Positions 7,692 through 14,051 of a DNA stretch of 14,051 bases are shown piece by piece (the first letter of the stretch is position 1; each line of letters opens with the position of its first letter). The stretch is taken from NCBI GenBank assembly GCA_026391115.1, contig JAPLER010000028.1:1-14051 (forward strand). The letters are read 5' to 3'. The notes under the pieces are model-generated. The model had not been told where the DNA came from. It ran no database searches and worked only from the letters and a program-made list of their open reading frames with translations. This DNA comes from Bacteroidota bacterium. GTDB lineage: Bacteria > Bacteroidota > Bacteroidia > Chitinophagales > Chitinophagaceae. The translations under genes and the position numbers were made by a program.

Positions 7692-7699
7692 CAAAGCTA
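7692..7699 (-). promoter_or_regulatory. Possible -7 promoter box of the metalloregulator gene (leaderless)
   Basis: Read on the minus strand, 7699-7692 is TAGCTTTG, an exact match to TAnnTTTG. A TTTG lies at 7719-7716 with a rather short 16-base spacer. The box is only 4 bases from the ATG, so transcription would begin at or next to the start codon and give a leaderless mRNA. A chance match cannot be excluded. Confidence 0.3.
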
Positions 7700-7734
7700 A
7701 TAAAATTTGTTTCTTCAAAGGCTATAAAATGTTT

Positions 7735-7775
7735 TAACAATATATTATTATTTGTTTGATAAATCTAACAATATA
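7735..7775. repeat. Direct repeat TAACAATATA, two copies 31 bp apart
   Basis: Exact 10-base copies lie at 7735-7744 and 7766-7775. The start-to-start distance of 31 bp is close to three helical turns, so both would face the same side of the DNA. One copy lies upstream of the receptor promoter's TTTG; the other runs into its -7 box. In AT-rich DNA a chance 10-mer repeat is possible, but the placement suggests a regulatory site. Confidence 0.35.
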
Positions 7776-7781
7776 CTTTTG
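7751..7781 (+). promoter_or_regulatory. Consensus promoter of the TonB-dependent receptor gene
   Basis: TTTG at 7751-7754 is followed after exactly 19 bases by TACTTTTG (7774-7781), a full match to the Bacteroidota consensus TTTG-N19-TAnnTTTG. Transcription would start near 7788, leaving about 20 untranslated bases before the ATG at 7807. This also argues that the longer reading frame from 7756 is not the real protein. Confidence 0.65.
7752..7771. promoter_or_regulatory. Candidate operator for the metalloregulator
   Basis: A 20-bp imperfect palindrome of the form TTGTT-n-GAT-nn-ATC-n-AACAA has 8 of 10 base pairs complementary. It occupies the whole spacer between the -33 and -7 boxes of the receptor promoter. 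A homodimeric winged-helix repressor bound here would block RNA polymerase. Size and symmetry suit a DtxR-family site, but the sequence is not one of the well-known DtxR or MntR boxes, so the assignment is inference from position. Confidence 0.45.
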
Positions 7782-7806
7782 TGAATCTAAAGTTATATTC
7801 AGAATA

Positions 7807-10278
7807 ATGCAAAAATATTTTTATAAGCAAACCTTTCTAATTGCCTTAATGCTTATTACTGCTCAACAATCAATAAAAGCACAAACTATAAGTGGTATAG
7901 TAAAAGATGCCGAAACGCAGCAACCGATTGACTTTTGTAATATTCTTATCTTGAAATCATCAATTGGTACTACCACAGATGCTTATGGAAAATTTAAAAT
8001 TTCATTTCCTAAAAATACTTCTATTACAAAGTTGGTTTTTTCATCTTTAGGTTACAAGACTGATACTATAGAAGTTTCAGCTGAAAAATATTTTTATGAA
8101 ATATTATTAAAACCCACACAAAGTATTTTAAATGAAGTGGTAATTACTGGCGTTTCAAAAGCAACACTATTAAGAGAAAACCCTATTGCGATTGTTAGTA
8201 TTGGAACTAAAGCTATTGAAACTACCACAGAAAGCAATATTATTGATGCTTTGGTAAAAAATGTTGCAGGGTTGAATGCTGTAAAAACGGGCCCTAATAT
8301 TTCTAAACCCTTTATCCGCGGCTTGGGCTATAACCGAGTACTTACATTGTATGATGGCATAAGACAAGAGGGGCAACAATGGGGCGATGAACACAGTATA
8401 GAAGTAGATGCCTACAACATTAGCAAAGCCGAAGTAGTAAAAGGTCCTGCAAGTATTATGTATGGTTCTGATGCTGTTGCAGGCGTTGTAAGTTTGATGC
8501 CAGAAATGCCTGTAAATAGAGATGAAAAAATAAAAGGAAAATATTTTAGTGAGTATCAAAGTAACAATGGTTTAGTGGGTAATGCCATTAGGCTTACTTA
8601 TTCAAAAAATCATTGGTCTTATGCCATAAGAGGCTCACACAGAATAGCTAAAAACTATATGAACAATATAGATGGAAGGGTTTATAATACGGGCTTTAGA
8701 GAAATAAACGCTTCATCCACCATACAACATTTTAGCAAAAACGGTTACTCAAATTTAAACCTAACGCTTTATGATAATTTGCAAGGAATACCTGATGGCA
8801 GTCGTGATTCGCTTACTCGAAAATTTACCAAACAAATTAAGGAGGGCAGCAGTGATGATATAAAAAACCGTCCTATTGTTTCAGATGACGAATTAAATTC
8901 GTACACCCTTAGCCCTTTGCATCAACACATTCAACATTATAGGATTTACAGTAACAATCATTACAAATTTGGTGATGGCGATGTTGACTTTTTGTTAGCT
9001 TTTCAGCAAAATATTCGAAGGGAATACAATCATCCAACAGCAATAAAACAAGCTGGACTTTTTGTTAGGCTCAATACAATTAATTATGGCTTTAGATATA
9101 ATGCACCAACTATTTTTAATACTGATATTTCGGTTGGAGTAAATGGAATGTATCAAAATAACAAAAGCAAAAACGCTACCGATTTTCCTATACCCGATTA
9201 TAACTTATTTGATATTGGTAGCTATGTTTTTGCAAAATGGAAAAAAAACAGATTGACCATAAGTGGCGGTTTGAGATATGATAACCGACATCTGAAAGGA
9301 AATAATTTTTATACAGCCACTAATCCAGTAAATGGTTTTGACAAACAAGTTTTTCAGCTTGATACTGTTGGGGCTTATTTACAGTTTGCTGCATTTGATA
9401 AAACATTTAATGGTACATCAGTAAGCATTGGGGCAACCTATCAACTTAACGAACACATAAACCTGAAAGCCAATGTTTCAAGAGGTTACAGAGCACCAAG
9501 CATTACTGAATTTGCATCAAACGGATTAGACCCTGGTGCTCACATTATTTATTTGGGTAACAGAAATTTTGCACCCGAATTTAGTTTTCAACAAGATATT
9601 GGTATGGATTTTCAATTCAAAAATTTTTCGGCAACTGCAAGTATATTTAACAACAATATTGAACAATATATTTATTTATCGCAATTAACAGATGCCAATG
9701 GAAATGCTGTTTTGGATGCACAAGGAAATAAAACTTTTCAGTACCAACAGGCTAAGGCACAATTATATGGATTAGAAGCTACTTTTAGTTGGCATCCTTC
9801 AACTCTTAAAGGCTTTTCGTTTGAAAATTCTTTTTCACTAATTTATGCCTACAACAAAAAGAATGATTTTAAAGGTAAAGGAATCGATGGTGAGTATTTG
9901 CCTTTAATTCCTCCTGCAAAATTGTTAAGCAGCTTTAATGAAGAATTTAAAACTAAATCAAAAGTGTTTTCTTCTGTTAAATTGAAAGCAGAGATTGACT
10001 ATAGTGCTCCACAAAATCGCTATTTGGCTTTGAATAATACCGAAACAGCAACACCACGTTTTACACTTTTTAACTTTTCAATAAACACACAAATAAATTA
10101 TTCAAAAACGAATGCTGTACAATTTCAAGTACAAATGAATAATGTTTTTGACAAAGCCTATCAGTCTAACCTTAGTAGATTGAAATATTTTGAGTACTAC
10201 GAAAGTTCACCTAATGGACACTTAGGAATGTATAGTATGGGCAGAAACATTTGTTTAAAAGCCATTCTATCATTTTAG
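7807..10278 (+). CDS. TonB-dependent outer-membrane receptor, probably metal-related
   Basis: The ATG at 7807 gives 823 residues with signal peptide MQKYFYKQTFLIALMLITAQQSIKAQ (1-26); the frame is open 17 codons further, but that part overlaps the promoter. Domains in order: a carboxypeptidase-regulatory-like beta domain (~27-103, TISGIVKDAETQQPI...), a TonB-box-like NEVVITG (109-115), the plug (~116-235, with KPFIRGLGYNRVLTLYDGIRQ and VEVVKGPASIMYGSDAVAGVV-type motifs), and a ~590-residue barrel ending in the terminal Phe expected of outer-membrane beta-barrels. The plug carries QQWGDEH (190-196), a set of possible metal ligands. No SusD partner follows, which argues against glycan import. 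Because it is divergent from a DtxR/MntR regulator with an operator-like palindrome in its promoter, uptake of a metal or metal chelate is the best guess; the substrate is unproven. Confidence 0.92.
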   Translation: MQKYFYKQTFLIALMLITAQQSIKAQTISGIVKDAETQQPIDFCNILILKSSIGTTTDAYGKFKISFPKNTSITKLVFSSLGYKTDTIEVSAEKYFYEILLKPTQSILNEVVITGVSKATLLRENPIAIVSIGTKAIETTTESNIIDALVKNVAGLNAVKTGPNISKPFIRGLGYNRVLTLYDGIRQEGQQWGDEHSIEVDAYNISKAEVVKGPASIMYGSDAVAGVVSLMPEMPVNRDEKIKGKYFSEYQSNNGLVGNAIRLTYSKNHWSYAIRGSHRIAKNYMNNIDGRVYNTGFREINASSTIQHFSKNGYSNLNLTLYDNLQGIPDGSRDSLTRKFTKQIKEGSSDDIKNRPIVSDDELNSYTLSPLHQHIQHYRIYSNNHYKFGDGDVDFLLAFQQNIRREYNHPTAIKQAGLFVRLNTINYGFRYNAPTIFNTDISVGVNGMYQNNKSKNATDFPIPDYNLFDIGSYVFAKWKKNRLTISGGLRYDNRHLKGNNFYTATNPVNGFDKQVFQLDTVGAYLQFAAFDKTFNGTSVSIGATYQLNEHINLKANVSRGYRAPSITEFASNGLDPGAHIIYLGNRNFAPEFSFQQDIGMDFQFKNFSATASIFNNNIEQYIYLSQLTDANGNAVLDAQGNKTFQYQQAKAQLYGLEATFSWHPSTLKGFSFENSFSLIYAYNKKNDFKGKGIDGEYLPLIPPAKLLSSFNEEFKTKSKVFSSVKLKAEIDYSAPQNRYLALNNTETATPRFTLFNFSINTQINYSKTNAVQFQVQMNNVFDKAYQSNLSRLKYFEYYESSPNGHLGMYSMGRNICLKAILSF

Positions 10279-10424
10279 ATTTGCTTTCTTTGAGTATATT
10301 CCAAATATGGCTTACTATGTAAACTATTATATACAAGTTAGATATATAGAGTTCATTACTAGGTAGGTTTGTGGGTGCAATAAGTGTAATTAGCAAAAGT
10401 AGTAGTAATGCAAAAAGACACTAT

Positions 10425-10697
10425 TTAGGTAGGCTCTTTTTTTGCAACAATATTTCTTCTCTTAGTTTTGTATAAAACCAAGGGAAGACCTTCAAATAAT
10501 CTATAAGCAAAAGCATATATAATCCCATCAGGCAACTCACTAGCTCCAACATAAAAGCTATCATCCTTCGTTGCAAAGCCTACTATCCTTCGTTCAACCT
10601 TCGTTGCAAAGCCGTGTATAAGTCGTGTACACCCCTTACTAAAGCCTATCAACTTATATATCCTATTTCTATTGGTATCACTTTTCATCAATACCAT
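10425..10697 (-). CDS. Doubtful small hypothetical protein
   Basis: The frame is open from a GTG at 10763, but the first methionines are at 10697 and 10688. From 10697 it gives 90 residues, hydrophilic and basic, without signal peptide or membrane segment. It contains an 11-residue repeat, GFATKVERRIV followed by GFATKDDSFYV, encoded by two exact 16-base copies 33 bp apart. The later part (ELPDGIIYAFAYRLFEGLPLVLYKTKRR) reads like real protein, but I do not recognise a family. It may instead be the translation of a dispersed intergenic repeat. It lies alone between two plus-strand genes, and no promoter was identified. Confidence 0.25.
   Translation of the reverse strand: MVLMKSDTNRNRIYKLIGFSKGCTRLIHGFATKVERRIVGFATKDDSFYVGASELPDGIIYAFAYRLFEGLPLVLYKTKRRNIVAKKEPT
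10565..10613. repeat. Short direct repeat, 16-base copies with 33-bp period
   Basis: CCTTCGTTGCAAAGCC occurs exactly at 10565-10580 and 10598-10613. A partial third copy (CCTTCGTT, 10587-10594) sits within the 17-base interval. The period of 33 bp keeps the minus-strand reading frame. The copies are richer in G+C than the flanks. Confidence 0.7.
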
Positions 10698-10892
10698 TTG
10701 TAATACTAGCTTTAAGCTGTGATATGCTATCTGTTGATTAAAAAAATAATGTTTATTGCACACGCTTCTTCTTAATAGAAATAAGCTATCAGTACTAGTC
10801 CAGTTTTTTATTAATACAATACAACTATTTGCACAGTATTTGCGTATCTATTTTATAAATGTTGTGTATAAACACACCACAGCATCCTAAGT

Positions 10893-10915
10893 TATTCCAT
10901 AAAAAGATTGGAATA
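10893..10915. repeat. Inverted repeat upstream of phoH
   Basis: TATTCCA (10893-10899) and TGGAATA (10909-10915) are perfect 7-bp arms around a 9-base centre, 39 bases before the phoH start. A near-consensus -7 box TTGATTTG (10916-10923, one mismatch) directly abuts it. It could be an operator or a weak hairpin; nothing in the window identifies a binding protein. Confidence 0.3.
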
Positions 10916-10954
10916 TTGATTTGCTGTTACATTAGCTAAACAAAAATTAATACT

Positions 10955-11920
10955 TTGACAGACACCATCATCAACCTAGACTCAGTAAATCCTATTGAAT
11001 TTTTTGGTGCTAACAATGCCAAATTAGATTTACTTAAAAAGAAATTCCCTTTGCTAAAAATCCTTTCTCGTGGCACACAAATAAAGATATCTGGTGCACC
11101 CGAGCAAATAGAAAATGCCAAGGAAAAGATTGATTTAATTGTTCAGTATCTGGAAAGAAATGGACACCTGAGCGAAGGATATTTTGAGCAAATTTTAGGA
11201 GGAGATGATGCAGAAGTAATTGACAATTTTGTAGATAAAAACCCTAACGATATTTTAGTATTTGGTCCCAATGGTAAAACAGTAAGAGCAAGAACTGCCA
11301 ACCAAAAGAAAATGGTTGCAGCAGCTGATAAAAATGATATTGTTTTTGCTATTGGTCCTGCAGGTACTGGTAAAACCTATACTGCTGTGGCACTAGCTGT
11401 AAGAGCATTAAAAAACAAAATAGTAAAGAAAATTATTTTAACTCGCCCTGCTGTAGAAGCTGGAGAAAATTTAGGTTTTTTGCCTGGAGATTTAAAAGAA
11501 AAAATAGACCCATACTTAAGACCATTATATGATGCACTTGATGATATGATACCAGCAGATAAATTGGGGTATTATATGAGTACTAGAACCATAGAAATTG
11601 CACCTTTAGCATATATGCGTGGTAGAACATTAGATAATGCTTTTATTATTTTAGATGAAGCTCAAAATACCAATGACCTGCAATTAAAAATGTTTTTAAC
11701 ACGTATTGGTGCTAGTGCAAAAGCTATTATTACTGGCGACCCTACACAGGTGGATTTGCCAAGAAATATGCAAAGTGGTTTAACAAAAGCTACCAAAATA
11801 TTAAGAAACATTGAAGGTATAAGCTACATAGAACTAAGTGAAGAAGATGTGGTGCGTCATAGATTGGTAAAAGCAATTATTAAAGCATATAATAAAGATG
11901 CAGAAGAGAATATGAAATAA
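10955..11920 (+). CDS. phoH: PhoH-family ATPase
   Basis: The 321-residue cytoplasmic P-loop ATPase of the PhoH family is linked to RNA metabolism and phosphate stress in other bacteria; its precise role is unsettled. An N-terminal KH-like region (~1-75) includes NPIEFFGANNAKLDLLKKKFP and RGTQIKISG. The ATPase domain (~115-315) shows Walker A GPAGTGKT (134-141), TRPAVEAGENLGFLPGDL (163-180), Walker B IILDE (231-235) in IILDEAQNTN, KMFLTRIG and the GDPTQVDLP motif (261-269). Length is normal for Bacteroidota members. The start codon is TTG at 10955. The following residues MTDTIINLDSVNPIEF match the usual N-terminus, and the first in-frame Met is far inside the protein (Met120), so TTG is well supported. 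It converges on the mutase gene with a shared terminator. Confidence 0.95.
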   Translation: MTDTIINLDSVNPIEFFGANNAKLDLLKKKFPLLKILSRGTQIKISGAPEQIENAKEKIDLIVQYLERNGHLSEGYFEQILGGDDAEVIDNFVDKNPNDILVFGPNGKTVRARTANQKKMVAAADKNDIVFAIGPAGTGKTYTAVALAVRALKNKIVKKIILTRPAVEAGENLGFLPGDLKEKIDPYLRPLYDALDDMIPADKLGYYMSTRTIEIAPLAYMRGRTLDNAFIILDEAQNTNDLQLKMFLTRIGASAKAIITGDPTQVDLPRNMQSGLTKATKILRNIEGISYIELSEEDVVRHRLVKAIIKAYNKDAEENMK

Positions 11921-11936
11921 ATATTGATAAGTTTAT

Positions 11937-11977
11937 TTAAACAAAGAGCCCACAATAATTGTGGGCTCTTTGTTTAA
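11937..11977. terminator. Bidirectional terminator between phoH and the mutase gene
   Basis: A perfect 19-bp stem (11937-11955 with 11959-11977, loop TAA) carries the G+C-rich core AGAGCCCACAA flanked by AAAC on one side and GTTT on the other. It therefore supplies an A-run before and a T-run after the core in both directions. It sits 16 bases past the phoH stop and 19 bases past the mutase stop. Confidence 0.9.
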
Positions 11978-11996
11978 TACCATATTGTTAATGTAA

Positions 11997-13530
11997 TTAT
12001 TTATACTCTCCAAATTCTTTTCTCAGCACATCTGCAATTTCTCCCAATGTGCATTTAGCTTCTACTGCATTAATTACAAAAGGCATTAAGTTGATGCCAT
12101 CTTTTGCAGCAATAGCAATACTTTCAAGACATTTGGTTGCTTTGCTATTATCTCTCTCACTTTTCAATTTATTCAACTTGTCTATTTGTATTTGCCTAAT
12201 ACTATCATCTATTTTAAATGCAGGAATTGGGGCTTCTTTGTCAATAGTAAATTTATTTACACCTACAATTATCTTTTCTCCACTTTCAATATTGCGTTGG
12301 TACTCGTAAGCACTTCTTGCAATTTCATCTTGCATAAAACCAGTTTCAATAGCAGCAACACTGCCACCCATTGCATCAATTTTATTGATTAAATCCAAAG
12401 CTTTTTGTTCAACTTCATTGGTAAGGCTTTCAACAAAATAACTACCAGCCAGTGGGTCTACAGTTTCTGCAACTCCACTTTCAAATGCAACAACTTGTTG
12501 TGTTCTTAATGCAATACGTGCTGCTTCTTCTGTTGGTAAGCTCAAAGCCTCATCATATCCATTGGTATGCAAACTTTGAGTGCCGCCCAAAACAGCAGCC
12601 AATGTTTGAATAGTAACCCTGCTCACATTATTTAAAGGTTGTTGGGCTGTTAAAGTGCTGCCACCTGTTTGTGTGTGAAAACGCAACATCATTGCTTTTT
12701 CATCGGTTGCACCAAGCTCTTTCATAATGCTTGCCCACATTCTACGAGCTGCTCTAAACTTGGCAACTTCTTCAAATAAATTATTATGAGCATTAAAGAA
12801 AAAAGATAATCTTTTGCCGAACACATTAATATCCAAACCCTTTTCCAATGCAGCTTTCACATAAGCTTTACCATTGCTTAGTGTAAATGCAATTTCCTGC
12901 ACAGCAGTACTCCCTGCTTCACGAATATGATAACCAGAAATGGAGATGGTATTCCACTTTGGTAAGTCTTTACTACACCATTCAAAAATATCAGTGATAA
13001 TTCGCATTGATGCTTTTGGTGGATAGATATAAGTACCACGAGCAGCATATTCTTTTAAAATATCGTTTTGAATTGTGCCAGTAATTTTCTTCAAATCTGC
13101 ACCTTGCTGTTTTGCAAGAGCAACGTAAAACGCCAACAAAATAAAACCGCTTGCATTAATCGTCATTGATGTAGAAACATCTTCCAATTTAATACCAGCA
13201 AACAAGCGTTCCATATCTTCAATAGAATCAATAGCTACGCCTACTTTTCCCACTTCACCTTCTGCCAATTCGTGGTCGCTATCGTAACCTATTTGTGTAG
13301 GCAAATCAAATGCAACACTTAAGCCACTTACACCTTGCGATAGTAAATTCTTCTGCAGTGCTAAAACCTGCATACTGCCTCATAGTCCACAGCTTTCCAC
13401 GATACATATCTGGTTGAATGCCACGAGTAAAAGGGAATTGACCAGGAAGTTCGTTTCTTGTTTCTTGTTCCTCGTTATGTATGTAGAGTTGGTTTATTTC
13501 AATACCACTATCATTATATTTCTTATTCAT
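11997..13530 (-). pseudogene. Methylmalonyl-CoA mutase catalytic subunit without B12 domain, broken by a frameshift
   Basis: Two overlapping frames encode one protein. The first (from ATG 13530) gives 61 residues ending MRQYAGFSTAEE. The second resumes at LLSQGVSGLSVAFDLPTQ and runs to the stop at 11997. Compared with the family, seven residues (usually SNKRxxY-like) between them are missing and only one base is left, so 20 nt are gone. The 1534 nt plus 20 equals 518 codons, exactly the size of the ~517-residue subunit. Catalytic residues are intact (Propionibacterium MutB numbering): Tyr89 in RQYAG, Thr195 and Gln197 in GTIQND, Arg207 in AARGTYIYPP, Tyr243-His244 in SGYH. Tyr89 plus Arg207 indicate methylmalonyl-CoA rather than isobutyryl-CoA. 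The protein ends at GEIADVLRKEFGEYK with no cobalamin-binding domain, which must be a separate subunit not present here. An assembly or sequencing error remains possible. Confidence 0.85.
13341..13353 (-). other. Frameshift/deletion junction in the mutase gene
   Basis: On the minus strand the codons GAA GAA (13353-13348, end of ...FSTAEE) are followed by a single T at 13347 and then TTA CTA (13346-13341) of ...LLSQG in another frame. Seven conserved codons are expected here. There is no slippery heptamer, and conserved residues are lost, so this is a deletion rather than programmed frameshifting. Confidence 0.75.
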
Positions 13531-13560
13531 ATAGCAAATTGTTGCAATTTAATCGTTGAA

Positions 13561-14051
13561 TTATTGTTGTATCATTTTCTTAATAACCTTTTTTCCATTT
13601 CTATAAATAACTTCTACAAAAACCATTTTAGTTTTATTCTTTGGTAAATGAATAGCGATATTTTTTTCCTGAAACAAATATTTTGATTGATGTAGTAAAA
13701 CGCCAAGAGTATTGTAAACATTAACTTGTGTAATATTTTTTGAAAGTTTACAGTTGATTGTATTTACAAAAGGATTAGGATAAAAGTTAATTTCATCAAC
13801 AGGCTTTTCAGTATTGTACTGTAGTTTGTCATCATTATTTTTTATTGCTAAAGGAGTGCAAACTGGTGGTGTAATACTATTACTCGAATCTATTTGTAGC
13901 ACGCCATTATTTACATACCAATGTTGCCAAATTCCTCCAGTTGCATTGTTAAATGTATTTAAGTTAAATGAATTATTTGCTGTAGCACTTCCTTTTATTC
14001 TGTAAACTTTTAAAGCAGCATTATTTTGTGTCCAAGTAAGTTTGGTATTAG
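13561..14051 (-). CDS. C-terminal part of a T9SS-exported protein (partial)
   Basis: The frame is open from the right edge to a stop at 13561-13563, giving 162 residues; the start lies outside the window. The first ~60 residues (TWTQNNAALKVYRIKG...GGIWQHWYVNNGVLQIDS) look like a beta-rich extracellular domain, not identifiable. A linker with PPVCTPLAIKNNDD follows, then a type A T9SS sorting domain (NFYPNPFVNTINCKLSK, VNVYNTLGVLLHQSK, IYRNGKKVIKKMIQQ). The protein should be exported and attached to or released from the cell surface; its activity lies in the missing part. The mutase gene starts 30 bp downstream on the same strand, so a shared transcript is possible although the functions are unrelated. 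Confidence 0.85.
   Translation of the reverse strand, partial: NTKLTWTQNNAALKVYRIKGSATANNSFNLNTFNNATGGIWQHWYVNNGVLQIDSSNSITPPVCTPLAIKNNDDKLQYNTEKPVDEINFYPNPFVNTINCKLSKNITQVNVYNTLGVLLHQSKYLFQEKNIAIHLPKNKTKMVFVEVIYRNGKKVIKKMIQQ

Larger units (their letters stand above)
10279..10954. other. 676-bp region with little recognisable content
   Basis: Between the receptor stop and phoH I see no strong terminator, RNA gene or conserved ORF. The one weak candidate is a minus-strand ORF at 10425-10697, which contains a 33-bp-period repeat. Other visible structures are small: TGCAAAAAGA at 10409-10418 against TCTTTTTTTGCA at 10435-10446, TATTTGC repeated 11 bp apart (10826-10832, 10837-10843), TGTGT/ACACA arms at 10863-10876, and a 7-bp inverted repeat near phoH. 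Several of these may be chance in AT-rich DNA. Confidence 0.5.

Noticed and set aside
7756..7806. N-terminal extension of the TonB receptor from 7756
   Set aside because: It overlaps the consensus promoter and would hide the signal peptide that begins at 7807.
8170..8559. Minus-strand ORF of 129 residues
   Set aside because: It is the antisense of the conserved receptor plug; the Phe/Tyr/Cys-rich composition is typical of a shadow frame.
10565..10613. CRISPR array
   Set aside because: There are only two 16-base repeats and a partial copy inside the spacer, no leader and no cas genes.
13306..13373. Programmed ribosomal frameshift in the mutase gene
   Set aside because: No slippery heptamer is visible, and seven conserved residues are missing, which slippage cannot restore; a deletion explains it.
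13306..13530. Independent 74-residue protein upstream of the mutase
   Set aside because: Its first 61 residues are the conserved N-terminus of methylmalonyl-CoA mutase; the remaining 13 are out-of-frame reading of the same gene.

Overview
The window is AT-rich DNA that reads as a chromosomal segment of a Bacteroidota bacterium, probably in or near the Chitinophagaceae (inference). The evidence is three proteins with a type IX secretion system (T9SS) C-terminal sorting domain, a TonB-dependent receptor with an N-terminal carboxypeptidase-regulatory-like domain, promoters of the TTTG-N19/20-TAnnTTTG type, and starts without strong Shine-Dalgarno sequences. There are no tRNAs, rRNAs, CRISPR arrays, transposases or phage genes. 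Most of the window is ordinary housekeeping and surface-protein content.

Layout. Bases 1-271 hold the 3' end of a beta-helix surface protein. Three plus-strand genes follow: a membrane-anchored thiol peroxidase of the glutathione peroxidase family (348-932), a MmcQ/YjbR-fold protein (981-1331) and a T9SS-exported pectate-lyase-like enzyme (1395-3341). Converging on the last is a tiny minus-strand protein made of little more than a signal peptide and a T9SS sorting domain (3382-3723). Behind it lies an AhpE/BCP-like peroxiredoxin (3825-4292) with a strong hairpin after its stop. A divergent 216-bp region with a consensus promoter leads into a MaeB-type malic enzyme fused to a phosphotransacetylase-like domain (4509-6854), which ends in a clear terminator.

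The next module is divergent: a DtxR/MntR-family metalloregulator (7028-7687, minus) and a TonB-dependent receptor (7807-10278, plus). A 20-bp imperfect palindrome fills the spacer of the receptor promoter, so metal-controlled repression of the receptor by its neighbour is a reasonable prediction. A 676-bp stretch after the receptor holds only a doubtful small ORF with an in-frame 33-bp-period repeat. PhoH (10955-11920), which starts at TTG, converges on a methylmalonyl-CoA mutase gene (11997-13530, minus), with a 19-bp-stem bidirectional terminator between them. The mutase gene is broken by an apparent 20-nt deletion and frameshift near 13347. The window closes with the C-terminal part of another T9SS cargo protein (13561-14051, minus).

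The genes do not form one obvious pathway. Three themes connect them: surface polysaccharide and protein export by T9SS, thiol-based peroxide defence (two peroxidases, with malic enzyme as a possible NADPH source), and metal-regulated outer-membrane uptake. The observations most worth following are the disrupted mutase, the operator/promoter overlap at the regulator-receptor pair, and the sorting-domain-only protein.
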